The notes beneath the pieces are model-generated. The model was not told the origin of the DNA. It saw only the letters and a list, made by a program, of their open reading frames with translations, and searched no databases. Of a DNA stretch of 20,742 nucleotides, positions 1 to 7,549 are shown in pieces (the stretch's first letter is position 1; every line of letters starts with the position of its first letter). A program made the translations under genes and the position numbers. The DNA comes from DASZYF01 sp035545535 (GTDB lineage: Bacteria > Actinomycetota > Actinomycetes > Mycobacteriales > CAJCIY01), in assembly GCA_035545535.1 (NCBI GenBank), contig DASZYF010000036.1, forward strand, positions 1-20,742, written 5' to 3'.

Positions 1-92
1 CTCGCCCGGGAGATCCCGTTGCGCACCGCCTGGTCGATGCTCTCGGTGGAGGTGCCGACGATCTCGGTGACGCGGTACGTGTGGTTGGCCAT
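1..92 (-). CDS. Dodecin, 5' part only (cut by the window edge)
   Basis: The minus strand reads MANHTYRVTEIVGTSTES from an ATG at 92-90 and continues IDQAVRNGISRA to the window edge. This matches the start of dodecins, small (about 70 residue) dodecameric flavin-binding proteins that sequester riboflavin, FMN or FAD in the cytoplasm. The V-T-E-I-V-G-T-S family signature and the S-I-D-x-A-V helix are both present. Only about 30 residues are visible, so the flavin-stacking tryptophan region lies outside the window. It is divergent from the FmdB-like gene, with 57 bases between the two starts. No clear Shine-Dalgarno site precedes the ATG. Confidence 0.85.
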   Translation of the reverse strand, partial: MANHTYRVTEIVGTSTESIDQAVRNGISRA

Positions 93-137
93 GCCCTGAT
101 CGTGCTCTCGTCGCGGGTCGTCTGCCGGCCCAACACG

Positions 138-143
138 CATACT
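138..143 (+). promoter_or_regulatory. -10-like box of the FmdB-like gene
   Basis: CATACT ends 6 bases before the GTG at 150 and there is no Shine-Dalgarno site. The spacing fits a leaderless transcript. No good -35 is visible. This box supports the GTG at 150 over the longer reading frame from 81. Confidence 0.35.
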
Positions 144-149
144 TCTTCC

Positions 150-374
150 GTGGCCTCTTACGACTACCGGTGCCGGACGTGTGACGTCCGCTTCGAGGTG
201 GTGCGCGGCATCTCCGAGGACGCCGACGCGGTCAGCTGCCCGAGCGGGCACGCGGACGTCGCTCGCATCTGGAGCGCGGTCGCGGTGATGGGCCGGTCCG
301 GTGGCGCCTCCGCGTCCGCGCCGGTCATGTCCGGAGGCGGCGGTTGCTGCGGCGGCGGGTGTGGCTGCGGCTGA
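150..374 (+). CDS. FmdB-family zinc-ribbon protein with Cys/Gly-rich tail
   Basis: Translation from GTG 150 gives a 74-residue protein beginning MASYDYRCRTCDVRFEV. The YDYRCxxC opening is the hallmark of FmdB/CxxC_CxxC_SSSS regulatory proteins. A second Cys lies in the VSCPSGH segment, where the family has a second zinc knuckle; here it has the form CPSGH, as is common in actinobacterial members. The last 14 residues are almost only Gly and Cys, a possible extra metal-binding tail. The longer frame from 81 would add 23 residues unlike the family and overlap the dodecin start, so I reject it. The gene is convergent with the glycosyltransferase, only 6 bases apart. The cellular role of these proteins is not established. 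Confidence 0.75.
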   Translation: MASYDYRCRTCDVRFEVVRGISEDADAVSCPSGHADVARIWSAVAVMGRSGGASASAPVMSGGGGCCGGGCGCG

Positions 375-380
375 CGCCGC

Positions 381-1466
381 TCACCGGTCCTTGATCTGCG
401 AGCGGAACCACTGCAGGTTCTGCTTGACCCGCGGCGCCTCCGGGTTGCCCGGCAGCGCCCGCTCGGCCGCCTTCACCGCCTCGCGGTACCGGCCGGAGTT
501 GCCGAGGCACACCGACAGGTAGTCCCACGGCGCCCAGGTGTAGTCGCGCTCGAACGTGAAGCCGAGCGGCGGCCGGGTGCGGCAGCGCGTCGCGGCGGCG
601 AAGAACGGCGCCCCTCGCTCCCAGTCCTCGACCTCGTAGTACGTCAGGCCCGCGGCCATCCACGCTTCGGGCCGGCCCGGCTCCAGCAGCACCGCTTGCA
701 GCGCGCTCGCGCGCGCGTCGACGGCCCGCTCGAGGGCCAGCAGCATGCGGCCGCGTGACAGCATCGCGTCGTACCGCTCCCAGTCGGGCGCGTCCGTGGC
801 GAGGTACTCGTCGTAGGCCCCCAGTGCGTCGGCGGGCCGGTCGTGGTCGCGCAGCTCGTTGGCCCGGTAGAAGAGCGTGCGGGGCGTGCGGTCGCCGCCC
901 GCGTAGAGGTTGTCGAGGATGCGCAGGTTGCGGTCGACGTCGCGGGCCTGCTGCTCGGCGGTCTTGTGGTGCTCGACGACGAGGCGGTCGTCCTGGCGCA
1001 CCTCGTGGCCGGTGAAGTCCATGACCTCGTGCACGGCGCCTTCCCACCGCACGCCCGAGCTGCGGCGCCACACCCGCTCGCGCAGCACGACGAACGTGAC
1101 CTCACCGCGGTCGTTGAACGCGCGGTGGTAGGGCGTGATCAGCGCGTCGACGCCGTCCTCCAGCTGCGCGATGGCCTGCACGAACGCGGCCTGCGCGGCC
1201 GGCGGCACGCGGTCGTCCGCGTCGAGCCACACGACGAGGTCACCGGTGCACGCATCGAGGCTCGCGTTGCGCGCCGCCGCGAAGTCGTCGATCCACGCGA
1301 AGTCGATGACCGTCGCGCCGGCCTCGATCGCGATCTCGCGCGTGCGGTCGGTGCTGCCGGTGTCGCACACGACGAGCTCGTCGCAGAACGCCGACGCATC
1401 GGCGAGGACGCGGCCGAGCGTCTCTTCCTCGTCCTTCACGATCATGGACAGGGAGCACCGCGGCAC
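381..1466 (-). CDS. Family 2 glycosyltransferase with C-terminal TPR-like repeats
   Basis: This 361-residue protein starts MPRCSLSMIVKDEEETLG, the first beta strand of GT2 (GT-A fold) glycosyltransferases in the branch that reads LSMIVKNEE. Further motifs are VVCDTGSTDRT at 33-42 (nucleotide-sugar binding) and the DxD-type WLDADDR at 80-86, which binds the metal and the sugar nucleotide. Residues from about 175 to the end are helical, with TPR-like segments such as ALGAYDEYLA and GRYREAVKAAERAL. Members resemble SunS-like or surface-polysaccharide glycosyltransferases; donor and acceptor cannot be read from sequence. No membrane segment is seen, so it is probably cytoplasmic. The GTG at 1466 is preferred because the next start (ATG at 1445) would cut the first strand. 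Confidence 0.85.
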   Translation of the reverse strand: MPRCSLSMIVKDEEETLGRVLADASAFCDELVVCDTGSTDRTREIAIEAGATVIDFAWIDDFAAARNASLDACTGDLVVWLDADDRVPPAAQAAFVQAIAQLEDGVDALITPYHRAFNDRGEVTFVVLRERVWRRSSGVRWEGAVHEVMDFTGHEVRQDDRLVVEHHKTAEQQARDVDRNLRILDNLYAGGDRTPRTLFYRANELRDHDRPADALGAYDEYLATDAPDWERYDAMLSRGRMLLALERAVDARASALQAVLLEPGRPEAWMAAGLTYYEVEDWERGAPFFAAATRCRTRPPLGFTFERDYTWAPWDYLSVCLGNSGRYREAVKAAERALPGNPEAPRVKQNLQWFRSQIKDR

Positions 1467-1472
1467 CGGCTC

Positions 1473-1478
1473 ATCCTG
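1473..1478 (-). promoter_or_regulatory. -10-like box of the glycosyltransferase gene
   Basis: On the minus strand CAGGAT stands exactly 6 bases before the GTG start at 1466. There is no Shine-Dalgarno site, so a leaderless transcript is likely. The match to TATAAT is modest (A2, A5, T6). Confidence 0.3.
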
Positions 1479-1546
1479 CCCTGGGGGGCACGCGGCCGAC
1501 GTGTCGTTCCTGTTTCGCGGCTCGTCACCGGGCGGGCGTTCCTTCC

Positions 1547-1552
1547 TAGGCT
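1547..1552 (+). promoter_or_regulatory. -10-like box of the alcohol dehydrogenase gene
   Basis: TAGGCT ends 6 bases before the ATG at 1559. A weak -35-like GTCACC lies at 1524-1529, a 17-base spacer. No Shine-Dalgarno site is present, which fits leaderless transcription. Confidence 0.4.
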
Positions 1553-1558
1553 GCGGGC

Positions 1559-2605
1559 ATGCCTCACGTGACTGCGTACGCGACCCCTGCCGCCAAGGCG
1601 CCGTTCGCCAAGACCACGATCGAGCGGCGCGACCCGGGTCCGCGCGACGTCGTGATCGACATCGCGTTCGCCGGCATCTGTCACTCCGACATCCACACCG
1701 CGCGGGATGAGTGGGGAGAGGCGCACTACCCCCTCGTGCCGGGGCACGAGATCGCCGGCCGGGTGGTCGAGGTCGGTTCCGAGGTCACGAGGTGGGCGGT
1801 GGGCGATCGCGTCGGCGTCGGCTGCATGGTCGACTCCTGCCGCGAGTGTGAGAGCTGCCGGGCGGGGCTGGAGCAGTACTGCCTGAACAACGACGTCGTG
1901 TGGACCTACAACTCCGTCGGTCGCGACGGTCGCTGGACGGACGGCGGCTACAGCAGCTCGATCGTCGTCGACCAGGACTTCGTCGTCCGCATCCCGGACG
2001 GCCTCGAGCTCGACGTCGCCGCGCCCCTGCTGTGCGCCGGCATCACCCTCTACTCGCCGCTGCGCCATTGGAAGGCGGGCCCCGGCACGAAGGTCGCGAT
2101 CATCGGCATGGGCGGGCTCGGCCACGTCGGCGTCAAGCTCGCCCACGCGATGGGCGCAGAGGTCACGGTCCTGTCGCAGACGTTGTCGAAGCAGGCCGAC
2201 GGGCTCGCGTTCGGGGCGGACCACTACTACGCCACGAACGACGAGCAGACCTTCACCGACCTCGCCGGCACCTTCGATCTGATCGTCAACACGGTCTCGG
2301 TCACGCTGCCGATGGAGAAGTACCTGTCGCTGCTGCGCCTCGACGGCACGTTCGTCCTCGTCGGGATCCCTCCGGAGGCGCAGTCGCTGGAGGTCGGTGC
2401 GCTGCTCGACGGGCGGCGCAGCTGGGCGGGTTCATCGATCGGCGGCATCCAGGAGACGCAGGAGATGCTCGACTTCTGCGCCGAGCACGGCATCGGCGCC
2501 GAGATCGAGGTGATCTCGGGCGAGCAGATCGACGAGGCGTGGGAGCGGGTCGTCGCGAGTGACGTGCGCTACCGCTTCGTCATCGACACCGCGACCTTCG
2601 ACTGA
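1559..2605 (+). CDS. Zinc-dependent NAD(P) alcohol dehydrogenase, CAD/YahK type
   Basis: The 348-residue protein is a medium-chain dehydrogenase/reductase that interconverts alcohols and aldehydes in the cytoplasm. Catalytic zinc ligands are C41 (GICHSDIH), H63 with E64 (PGHEIAG) and C159 (LLCAGIT). The structural zinc site is C94, C97, C100 and C108 (SCRECESC...C). The Rossmann motif GMGGLGHVG sits at 183-191, and the second strand ends with Ser (TVLSQT), which favours NADP(H) over NAD(H). Length and motifs match the cinnamyl-alcohol-dehydrogenase-like group that includes mycobacterial AdhC and E. coli YahK. The natural substrate is unknown. It converges on the SRPBCC gene with one base between stop codons. 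Confidence 0.92.
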   Translation: MPHVTAYATPAAKAPFAKTTIERRDPGPRDVVIDIAFAGICHSDIHTARDEWGEAHYPLVPGHEIAGRVVEVGSEVTRWAVGDRVGVGCMVDSCRECESCRAGLEQYCLNNDVVWTYNSVGRDGRWTDGGYSSSIVVDQDFVVRIPDGLELDVAAPLLCAGITLYSPLRHWKAGPGTKVAIIGMGGLGHVGVKLAHAMGAEVTVLSQTLSKQADGLAFGADHYYATNDEQTFTDLAGTFDLIVNTVSVTLPMEKYLSLLRLDGTFVLVGIPPEAQSLEVGALLDGRRSWAGSSIGGIQETQEMLDFCAEHGIGAEIEVISGEQIDEAWERVVASDVRYRFVIDTATFD

Positions 2606-2606
2606 G

Positions 2607-3110
2607 CTAGCCGAACAGCTCGAGCGGGACCTTTCGGACGATGGTGCGCTCGAGGATGCCGAGCGTGGCGCGCAGCGCCGTCTGCGGGACGATGGGCCAC
2701 ACGCCCGGCACCTTGTACTTGTCGGGGACCGCGGTCCAGTCGCAGTAGCTCGTGACCGTGGTCGTGCCGTCGCCGTTGTCGGTGAGCTCGTAGCCGTAGA
2801 CGTGGCCGATCGGTGGGCGCTCGTCGCCGACGAGCCGCACGTTCCACTCGAAGAGCCGGTCCTCCTCGATGCGCGTCACCCGGCACTCGGACTGGTAGCG
2901 GCCCATCGGCCGGTCGCCGAGCGCCTCGCGGTCCATGTCGATGACGAACACCTCGCCGACGGCGGTCGCCGGCCGGGGGTCAGGCGCCCCGAGGAGCGAG
3001 CCGGAGGCGTCGATCGCGACGTGCCCGCGCGGGTCGCTGATGATCGCGAAGACCACGCTGGGGGAGGCGGGGATCGTCCGGGTCGCTTCGGCGCGCTGTG
3101 GCTCGCTCAT
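2607..3110 (-). CDS. SRPBCC (START/polyketide-cyclase-like) ligand-binding protein
   Basis: From ATG 3110 the protein has 167 residues and begins MSEPQRAEATRTIPASPSVV. The opening strand, the 'ASPSVVFAIISDPRGH' helix turn and the long C-terminal helix (ALRATLGILERTIVR) are typical of the SRPBCC fold, a helix-grip barrel around a hydrophobic cavity. Members bind lipids or polyketides or act as cyclases or dehydratases; no catalytic residue can be assigned here. The longer frame up to 3206 adds 32 low-quality residues running into the tadA promoter region, so I use the inner start. It is divergent from tadA with 109 bases between the starts. A weak -10-like TTCGAT lies 6 bases before the ATG. 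Confidence 0.75.
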   Translation of the reverse strand: MSEPQRAEATRTIPASPSVVFAIISDPRGHVAIDASGSLLGAPDPRPATAVGEVFVIDMDREALGDRPMGRYQSECRVTRIEEDRLFEWNVRLVGDERPPIGHVYGYELTDNGDGTTTVTSYCDWTAVPDKYKVPGVWPIVPQTALRATLGILERTIVRKVPLELFG

Positions 3111-3207
3111 GCCGTCATCGAACCATGCGCGCCGCATGCATGTGGACGGCAGTGACCACTGCCTGCGGGTGTCCACAAGCGGAAGCCCGGACGGGACGAA
3201 CCGCACC

Positions 3208-3213
3208 TAACGT
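3208..3213 (+). promoter_or_regulatory. -10-like box of the tad operon
   Basis: TAACGT ends 6 bases before the GTG of tadA at 3220. Its TAA is an in-frame stop for tadA, so the GTG at 3220 is the first possible start. No Shine-Dalgarno or clear -35 is present. Confidence 0.4.
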
Positions 3214-3219
3214 CGCCGC

Positions 3220-4299
3220 GTGGCCGCCGGACTCGCAGTCGTCGACGACCCGATCGCGCCGACGTTCGGGCCGTTGCAGCCCTACTTCGACGACCCCGAG
3301 GTCGAGGAGATCTGGGTCAACGCGCCCGATCGCGTGTTCGTCGCGCGGCGCGGCATCAGCGAGCTGACGACGACGATCCTCGCGCCGGGCGAGGTTCAGG
3401 ACCTCGTCGAGCGGATGCTCACGAGCACGGGTCGCCGCGTCGACGTCAGCTCGCCCTTCTGTGACGCGTCCCTGCCCGACGGCTCGCGGCTGCACGTCGT
3501 CATCCCCGACATCACGCGGACGCACTGGTCGGTGAACGTGCGCCGCTTCCGGCTGCGCGCGGCGTCGCTGGACCACCTCGTCTCGCTCGGCTCGCTGTCG
3601 TGGCCGGCGGCGCGGTTCCTCGAGGCGTGCGTCGTCGCCGGGTTGAACGTGGTGGTGGCCGGCGGCACGCAGGCCGGCAAGACGACGATGCTCAGCTGCC
3701 TCGTCGCGGCGGTGCCGCCGCGTGAGCGCGTGGTGTCGTGCGAAGAGGTGTTCGAGATCGCGACCGCCGCGCCGGACTGGGTGGCGATGCAGTGCCGGCA
3801 GCCGTCGCTCGACGGCACCGGTGAGGTCACGCTGCGCCGGCTCGTCGTCGAGGCGCTGCGCATGCGGCCCGACCGCATCGTCGTCGGCGAGGTGAGGTCG
3901 GCCGAGGCGATGGACCTCCTCATCGCGCTCAATGCGGGGCTCCCCGGCATGGCCACCCTGCACGCGAGCTCGGCCCGGGAGGCAGTGACGAAGCTCTGCA
4001 CCTTGCCGCTGCTCGCCGGTCCGAACGTGGCGAGCGCGTTCGTCATCCCCACGGTCGCGGGCGCGGTCGACGTCGTGGTGCACCTGCGCAAGGACGCCAG
4101 CGGCGCCCGCCGGGTCACCGAGATCGCCGCTCTGACGGGCCGGGTCGAGGGCGAGACGGTCGAGATCGCACCGGTGTTCGTCGCGGACCCGGCCGACGGC
4201 GGCCGGCTGGCGCGGGCCGGTGGGTACCCGCGCCACGCCGACCGCTTCGCGGCGATCGGCATCGACCTCGCCCGCCTGCTCGACGAGCGGAGGCCCTGA
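3220..4299 (+). CDS. tadA: TadA/CpaF-type pilus assembly ATPase
   Basis: This 359-residue protein is a type II/IV secretion ATPase of the CpaF/TadA group, the cytoplasmic motor that drives Flp/Tad pilus assembly. The N-terminal domain contains PYFDDPEVEEIWVNAPDRVFV (split around residues 21-41), the usual TadA opening. Walker A is GGTQAGKTT at 148-156, the Asp-box/Walker B region is RIVVGEVR at 219-226, and the His-box is ATLHAS at 245-250. It lacks the long N-terminal extension of Gram-negative CpaF, as actinobacterial homologues do. It is the first gene of a packed operon, with tadB starting 3 bases after its stop. No TadZ/CpaE-like gene precedes it; the upstream neighbour is an unrelated divergent gene. 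Confidence 0.92.
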   Translation: MAAGLAVVDDPIAPTFGPLQPYFDDPEVEEIWVNAPDRVFVARRGISELTTTILAPGEVQDLVERMLTSTGRRVDVSSPFCDASLPDGSRLHVVIPDITRTHWSVNVRRFRLRAASLDHLVSLGSLSWPAARFLEACVVAGLNVVVAGGTQAGKTTMLSCLVAAVPPRERVVSCEEVFEIATAAPDWVAMQCRQPSLDGTGEVTLRRLVVEALRMRPDRIVVGEVRSAEAMDLLIALNAGLPGMATLHASSAREAVTKLCTLPLLAGPNVASAFVIPTVAGAVDVVVHLRKDASGARRVTEIAALTGRVEGETVEIAPVFVADPADGGRLARAGGYPRHADRFAAIGIDLARLLDERRP

Positions 4300-4302
4300 G
4301 CG

Positions 4303-5163
4303 GTGGGTGTCCTCGTCGGGCTCTGCTTCGGCATCGGGCTCCTGCTCGTGTGCACGAGCGGTGCGCGCGCCCCGCGTCGCCGCAGCGCCCGGCGGGACGC
4401 GACGCTGCGGTTGCTCGCGCAGGCCGACGTCGCCGACGTCACCCCGGCCCAGCTCCTCGCGGTGCAGGCGGCCGCGGCCGTCATCGTCGGCCTGCTCGTG
4501 CTCGTGGTCACCGACGTGCGGGCCCTCGCGCTCGCGGCGGCCACCGCGGCCGGGCTCGCACCGCGCCAGGTGCTGCGCTCCCGAGCGCGGTCGCGCACCG
4601 CGGCGCTGCGCGATGCGTGGCCGGACCTGGTCGACGACCTCGCATCCGCGGTGCGGGCCGGGCTGCCGCTGCCCGAGGCCATCGGTGCGCTGGCCGCCCG
4701 CGCGCCCGAGGACAGCCGGGCCGCGTTCACGGCGTTCGCCGCCGACCACCGCGCCACCGGGTCGTTCGACGTCTGCATCGACCGGCTCGAGGACACGCTC
4801 GCCGATCCGGTGGCTGACCGGGTGGGCGAGACGCTGCGCCTCGCGCGCGCCGTCGGCGGCCACGACGTGGGTGACGTGCTGCGCACGCTGTCCGCGTTCC
4901 TGCGGGCCGACGCGCGCACCCGCGGCGAGGTCGTCGCCCGGCAGTCGTGGACGACGAACGGCGCGCGACTCGCCCTCGCCGCTCCGTGGGCGGTCCTCGC
5001 GCTCCTCGCCGCTGGATCAGCGCAGACCGTCGCGGCCTACAACCGCCCCACCGGCGCGCTGGTGCTGCTCGTCGGCGGGGTCACCTCGACCGGCGCGTAC
5101 GCGCTGATGCTGCGGCTCGGCCGGCTTCCCGACGAGCCGCGGCTGCGCGGGAGAGCGCGATGA
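4303..5163 (+). CDS. tadB: TadB-type pilus platform membrane protein
   Basis: The 286-residue protein has an N-terminal membrane segment (about 3-18), two more near 50-70 and 72-88, a soluble T2SSF (GspF-like) domain at about 100-225, and two C-terminal segments (about 228-246 and 253-272). The motif 'LVDDLASAVRAGLPLPEAIGAL' at 109-130 is the GspF/TadB signature. TadB and TadC together form the inner-membrane platform that TadA acts on. The GTG start is 3 bases after the tadA stop, and its stop overlaps the tadC ATG (ATGA), so translation is probably coupled. Confidence 0.85.
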   Translation: MGVLVGLCFGIGLLLVCTSGARAPRRRSARRDATLRLLAQADVADVTPAQLLAVQAAAAVIVGLLVLVVTDVRALALAAATAAGLAPRQVLRSRARSRTAALRDAWPDLVDDLASAVRAGLPLPEAIGALAARAPEDSRAAFTAFAADHRATGSFDVCIDRLEDTLADPVADRVGETLRLARAVGGHDVGDVLRTLSAFLRADARTRGEVVARQSWTTNGARLALAAPWAVLALLAAGSAQTVAAYNRPTGALVLLVGGVTSTGAYALMLRLGRLPDEPRLRGRAR

Positions 5164-6062
5164 CCGGCATCGCCGCACTCGTGGGGCCCGCAGCGCTGAG
5201 CGGTGCGGTGCTCGTCGTGCGCGGGCGGCCACGCCGCCACCGGCCGACGCTCGAGCAGCGGCTCGCGCCGTACCTGCGCACCGCTCCGGAGCCCGACCGC
5301 TCGGTGGCCGCGCGCGTGCTCGGCCCGGCGCTGCGCGACCTCGCCGCCCACGCCGACCGCGTCCTCGGCGGGCGGGCGAGCGTCGCGCGGCGGCTGGCCG
5401 CGGCGGGCTCCGACGTGACCGTCGACCGGTTCCGCGCTGAGCAGGTGCTGGGCGGCGCGGTCGGCGCGGGAGTCGGGATCCTCGTCGTGCTCGTGCGGGT
5501 CGCCGGTGGCGCGGGACCGTCGCCGATCGCGGGGCTCGCCATCACGGTCGTGCTCGCACTCGCCGGCGTGCTCGTCCGTGACCACCGGCTGTCCCGTGCG
5601 GTCACACGCCGGCAGATGCGCATCGCGGCGGAGCTGCCCGTCGTCGCGGAGCTCACCGCGCTCGCGGTCGCCGCGGGAGACCCGCCGGCGGTGGCGCTGG
5701 GGCGCGTCGCCGCCGCCGTGCCCGGTGCGCTGTCCGACGAGATCCGGCGCACGCTCGCCGCGACGCGCGACGGCGCCACCTTCGTCGCGGCGCTGCGGGA
5801 CGTCGCGTCCCGCACCGGCGTACCCGGCGTCACGCGCTTCGTCGACGGCATCACCGTCGCGCTCGAACGGGGCACTCCGCTCGCTGCCGTGCTGCGCGCC
5901 CAAGCCGTCGATGCCCGCGAGGCGGGGCGTCGCTCCCTCATCGAGGCCGGTGCGCGGAAGGAGGTCCAGATGCTCGTGCCGGTCGTCTTCCTCGTGCTCC
6001 CGACCGTCGTCGTCTTCGCCCTGTACCCAAGCGTCGTCGGCCTGTCGACGCTCACCCCTTGA
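5160..6062 (+). CDS. tadC: TadC-type pilus platform membrane protein
   Basis: The ATG at 5160 overlaps the tadB stop (ATGA) and gives 300 residues. An N-terminal hydrophobic segment (about 4-20) is followed by two adjacent segments (about 95-135) and a T2SSF domain carrying LPVVAELTALAVAAGDPPAVAL. A C-terminal membrane segment reads MLVPVVFLVLPTVVVFALYP. This layout fits TadC, the second platform protein of the Flp/Tad system. The frame is open upstream to 4947, inside tadB, but the first ATG that makes sense in context is 5160. Its stop overlaps the next start as TGATG. Confidence 0.85.
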   Translation: MTGIAALVGPAALSGAVLVVRGRPRRHRPTLEQRLAPYLRTAPEPDRSVAARVLGPALRDLAAHADRVLGGRASVARRLAAAGSDVTVDRFRAEQVLGGAVGAGVGILVVLVRVAGGAGPSPIAGLAITVVLALAGVLVRDHRLSRAVTRRQMRIAAELPVVAELTALAVAAGDPPAVALGRVAAAVPGALSDEIRRTLAATRDGATFVAALRDVASRTGVPGVTRFVDGITVALERGTPLAAVLRAQAVDAREAGRRSLIEAGARKEVQMLVPVVFLVLPTVVVFALYPSVVGLSTLTP

Positions 6063-6280
6063 TGGAGGTCTCCGTGCTGCTCCACGTCTGGATCGCCCTG
6101 CTCGACGCCCGCGACCGCGTGCGCCGCGAACCCGAGCGCGGCGACGTGCCCGGCTGGGTGCTCGTCACGATCATGTCGGCGGCGCTCGTCGCCCTGCTGA
6201 TCACGGTCGCCGGGCCGAAGCTGTCGAGCCTGTTCACCAGCTCGGTCGACAAGGTGAGCTCGACCAGCCCCAGCCCGTGA
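6062..6280 (+). CDS. Small Flp-like membrane protein, probable pilin subunit
   Basis: The ATG at 6062 shares its A with the tadC stop and encodes 72 residues. A charged N-terminal region (DARDRVRREPERGD) is followed by one hydrophobic helix (VPGWVLVTIMSAALVALLITVAG, in two parts) and a short polar tail. Size, position and topology match the Flp-type pilin of actinobacterial Tad operons, where an 'ERGDVPGWVLVT'-like stretch recurs. A leader peptidase cut after the Gly at ERG|D is plausible, but the Glu normally found at +5 of type IV pilins is missing. It could instead be a minor pseudopilin or an unrelated small membrane protein. It overlaps the following tadE gene by 4 bases (GTGA). Confidence 0.65.
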   Translation: MEVSVLLHVWIALLDARDRVRREPERGDVPGWVLVTIMSAALVALLITVAGPKLSSLFTSSVDKVSSTSPSP

Positions 6281-6660
6281 GCGGACGGGACGACGGGTCG
6301 GCGGTGGTCGAGCACGTGCTGGTGCTCGCGCTGCTGCTCGTGATCGCGCTGGGCGTGGTGCAGGTGACGCTGCTCGTGCACGCCCGGGCGATCGCGGTCG
6401 CCAGCGCGGCCGAAGGCGCCCGGGCCGCCGCGGGCATCGGCCAGACGCCGGCTGACGGTGCGGCGGCGGCCGAGCAGGTCCTGCGGACCTCGCTCGGCGC
6501 CGGCTACGCGGCCGGATTGCACTGCACCGGTTCCACGGACGGCTCCGCGGGCGAGCCCGAGGTGGTGGTCGTCTGCTCCGGCAGGGTCCCGCTGCGCGTG
6601 CTCGGCCTCGGCGACGTCACCATCCGGGTCACCGGGCACGCGGTGCGCGAGCGGTCGTGA
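6277..6660 (+). CDS. TadE-family pseudopilin
   Basis: A GTG at 6277 inside the previous stop (GTGA) gives 127 residues. The N-terminus reads SGRDDGSAVVEHVLVLALLL, the TadE pattern in which a conserved Glu follows a small residue at the start of a hydrophobic helix. The helix is followed by 'HARAIAVASAAEGARAAA', also typical. The C-terminal part is a small extracytoplasmic domain with two Cys residues (HCTGS and VVCSG) that could form a disulfide. TadE-like proteins are pseudopilins needed for Flp pilus assembly. The open frame extends far upstream in tadC, but only this start fits the family. Confidence 0.8.
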   Translation: MSGRDDGSAVVEHVLVLALLLVIALGVVQVTLLVHARAIAVASAAEGARAAAGIGQTPADGAAAAEQVLRTSLGAGYAAGLHCTGSTDGSAGEPEVVVVCSGRVPLRVLGLGDVTIRVTGHAVRERS

Positions 6661-7124
6661 AGCGCGACGAGCGGGGGAGCGCCCTCATCGAGGCGGCCGC
6701 ACTCGCCCCGCTGCTGCTCATCCCGGTGCTCTACCTCGCGCTCACGCTGCACCGGGCCGAGCAGGCGCGGCTGGCCGCGGCCGCAGGCGCCCGGGACGCC
6801 GCCCGGGCCTACGCCACGGCGCCGAGCACCGACGACGCCCGCGCGTGGTCGCACGCCGCCGTCCGCACCGCGTTCGCCGACCAGGGCATGCCCGGCGCGC
6901 GGCTCGACATCACGTTCGCCCGGGAGCCGGGGGCGACCTGCGACCGGTCCTCGGTGACGGCGCCCGTGCTCACGCCCGGCGACGCGGTCCTCGTCTGCGT
7001 GCGGGCGACCGTCGCCCTGCCCTTCGCCGACCGCGGCATCGTGCGCGGCGCCTTCCCCGCCGGCCTGCCCGTGAGCGCCCAGGCGGTGGCGGTGGTCGAC
7101 GACCACCGCGGCGACCCACCGTGA
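6657..7124 (+). CDS. TadE-like pseudopilin, second copy
   Basis: GTG 6657 overlaps the previous stop (GTGA) and gives 155 residues. MKRDERGSALIEAAALAPLLL shows the TadE pattern of charged start, G-S-A-x-x-E and a hydrophobic helix. It is followed by 'RAEQARLAAAAGARDAARAYA', the post-helix region usual in actinobacterial TadE/TadG proteins. Two Cys (ATCDRSS and LVCVRA) may form a disulfide in the outer domain. It differs enough from the upstream tadE that the two are likely distinct minor pilins rather than a recent duplication. Confidence 0.75.
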   Translation: MKRDERGSALIEAAALAPLLLIPVLYLALTLHRAEQARLAAAAGARDAARAYATAPSTDDARAWSHAAVRTAFADQGMPGARLDITFAREPGATCDRSSVTAPVLTPGDAVLVCVRATVALPFADRGIVRGAFPAGLPVSAQAVAVVDDHRGDPP

Positions 7125-7549
7125 CGCGCCGAGGGACGGACGAGGCGGGGACGGTCATGGTGCTGCTGCTCGGGCTGGTCGTCCTCGTCCTCGGACTGGT
7201 CCTCACCGTCGCCGACGCCGGCATGGTGTTCGTCGCCCGACGGGAGCTGGCCGCCACCTGCGACGGCGCCGCCACCGCCGCGGCGCAGGCCTACGACGCG
7301 GACGCGGTGTACCGGGGCGACCATCACGAGCGGCTGCCCCTGGACCTCGCCCACGCCCGCGCCCGGGCGGCCCGCTACGTCGAGCAGACGGGGGCGACGG
7401 CGAGCGTCACCGTGACCGGCCTGGACGCGACCGGGACCACGGTGACGCTCGCCTGCGCCCGCCGGGTGGCGGTGCCCTTCGCCGGCTGGCTGCACCTCGC
7501 ACCCCGCCGGATCGCGCTGACGGCGCGGGCCGAGAGCCCGTACCGCTGA
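7121..7549 (+). CDS. TadG-like/Rv3655c-like secreted pilus protein
   Basis: GTG 7121 overlaps the previous stop (GTGA) and gives 142 residues. The opening TRRGTDEAGTVMVLLLGLVV is a short charged start followed by a long hydrophobic helix. Then 'MVFVARRELAATCDGAATAAAQAYD' is the segment seen in TadG-like 'Flp pilus assembly TadE/G-like' proteins, where a helix rich in small residues follows the membrane anchor. Most of the protein should face outward. It is the last gene of the operon. The 3' end falls in a 14-base tandem repeat that includes its stop codon. Confidence 0.7.
   Translation: MTRRGTDEAGTVMVLLLGLVVLVLGLVLTVADAGMVFVARRELAATCDGAATAAAQAYDADAVYRGDHHERLPLDLAHARARAARYVEQTGATASVTVTGLDATGTTVTLACARRVAVPFAGWLHLAPRRIALTARAESPYR

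Noticed and set aside
3115..4863. Minus-strand frame of 582 codons antisense to tadA and tadB
   Set aside because: It is a GC-skew shadow of tadA/tadB with repetitive Arg, Gly, Asp composition and no motif.
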